From assembly GCF_014280435.1 (NCBI RefSeq), contig NZ_CP060388.1:1-64000 (forward strand): 64,000 nt of DNA. Direction: 5' to 3'. A model generated the notes under the pieces. It had not been told where the DNA came from, did not search any database, and saw only the letters and a list, made by a program, of their open reading frames with translations. The translations under genes were made by a program, and so were the position numbers. Source of the stretch: Sphingobium sp. KCTC 72723 (lineage in GTDB: Bacteria > Pseudomonadota > Alphaproteobacteria > Sphingomonadales > Sphingomonadaceae). This document shows positions 63,780-64,000 of the stretch, piece by piece. The stretch's first letter is position 1; every line of letters begins with the position of its first letter.

Positions 63780-64000
63780 ATGTTCAAATCCCTTTCCGGC
63801 GGCGTATTAGGCCGCGATTTTACTGCATCCATCGTGGTGTTTCTGGTGGCTATGCCCTTGTGCATGGGCATTGCCATCGCGTCTGGCGTGCCGCCGGAAA
63901 AGGGTCTGATCACTGGCATCATCGGCGGAATCGTCGTTGGCCTGCTGGCCGGTTCGCCGTTGCAGGTCAGTGGCCCGGCAGCGGGTCTGGCCGTCATCGT
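63780..64000 (+). CDS. SulP-family anion transporter, 5' part (cut by window end)
   Basis: The first 73 codons are open from ATG 63780 to the window end: [20 protein letters not shown], then [20 protein letters not shown] and [16 protein letters not shown], the SulP first helices and SGPAAGL motif. Placed 3 bp after the carbonic anhydrase stop. Bicarbonate is a plausible substrate by context; the STAS domain, if any, is outside the window. Confidence 0.85.
   Translation, partial: MFKSLSGGVLGRDFTASIVVFLVAMPLCMGIAIASGVPPEKGLITGIIGGIVVGLLAGSPLQVSGPAAGLAVI

Noticed and set aside
1..64000. CRISPR array, toxin-antitoxin pair or rRNA operon
   Set aside because: No regularly spaced direct repeats, no recognisable TA pair and no rRNA sequence were seen.

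Overview
The window reads as the first 64 kb of a GC-rich alphaproteobacterial chromosome, most likely a sphingomonad (Sphingobium/Sphingomonas-like). The first base is the start codon of dnaA, the usual zero point of a finished replicon. Support for the lineage is gene order and gene form: secB divergent from a Tim44/TimA-like gene followed by mltA and an Smr protein; DUF192, NDUFA12 and DUF2155 genes beside aat; a fused ThiS-ThiG; a fused CysN-CysC. The genus is inferred, not proven.

Layout. 1-16 kb: dnaA, a periplasmic cyclophilin, a dicarboxylate/amino-acid symporter, a DUF4136 lipoprotein, trpS, murJ, secB, timA-like, mltA, smr, a GGDEF-EAL protein, dapE, a cupin, an LD-carboxypeptidase and a LuxR-type regulator. 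16-22 kb: sulfate activation (cysD, cysNC, cysQ) and, behind a repeat-rich gap and a structured leader, a SulP sulfate permease. 22-34.6 kb: M19 dipeptidase, aat, DUF2155, NDUFA12, DUF192, recX, a stand-alone fatty acyl-AMP ligase, a PAS-GGDEF-EAL protein, a lone ParA, an ArsC-like reductase, accC-accB and aroQ. 34.6-47 kb: thiSG, a succinyl/3-oxoacid CoA-transferase pair enclosing a lipoprotein phosphatase, a HIT protein, a glycosyltransferase with KpsC-like and KpsS-like capsule genes, a lipid kinase, a DUF2141 protein and lptF-lptG. 47-54.4 kb: desaturase, GNAT-like protein, second lipid kinase, phosphoesterase, methyltransferase, comF, grxC, nitrilase, DUF1178 and tRNA-Arg(CCT).

54.4-60.2 kb is the only clearly accessory segment. 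It starts at the tRNA-Arg 3' end with the C-terminal remnant of a serine recombinase, then an IS21-family element (istA/istB), then the N-terminal remnant of a MobC-like mobilization protein, then a hypothetical gene split by an IS1634-family element. I read this as the collapsed remains of an integrative/mobilizable element. The IS21 copy has no visible target duplication and joins two different half-genes, which suggests an IS-mediated deletion. The IS1634 copy has a clean 5-bp duplication (TTTGA), and removing it restores one open frame of about 248 codons.

60.2-64 kb returns to core genes: corA, a DEDD exonuclease-like protein, an orphan OmpR-type regulator preceded by a coupled 22-codon leader frame, a beta-carbonic anhydrase and the start of a SulP transporter cut by the window end.

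Outside genes, the most striking structure is a family of composite palindromic repeats (about 110-190 bp, four copies at 19.9, 25.3, 30.4 and 31.6 kb). I did not find a convincing large undescribed defence or biosynthetic system. The best leads are the tRNA-Arg island scar with its split gene, the repeat family, the sulP leader, and the leader peptide in front of the atypical response regulator.
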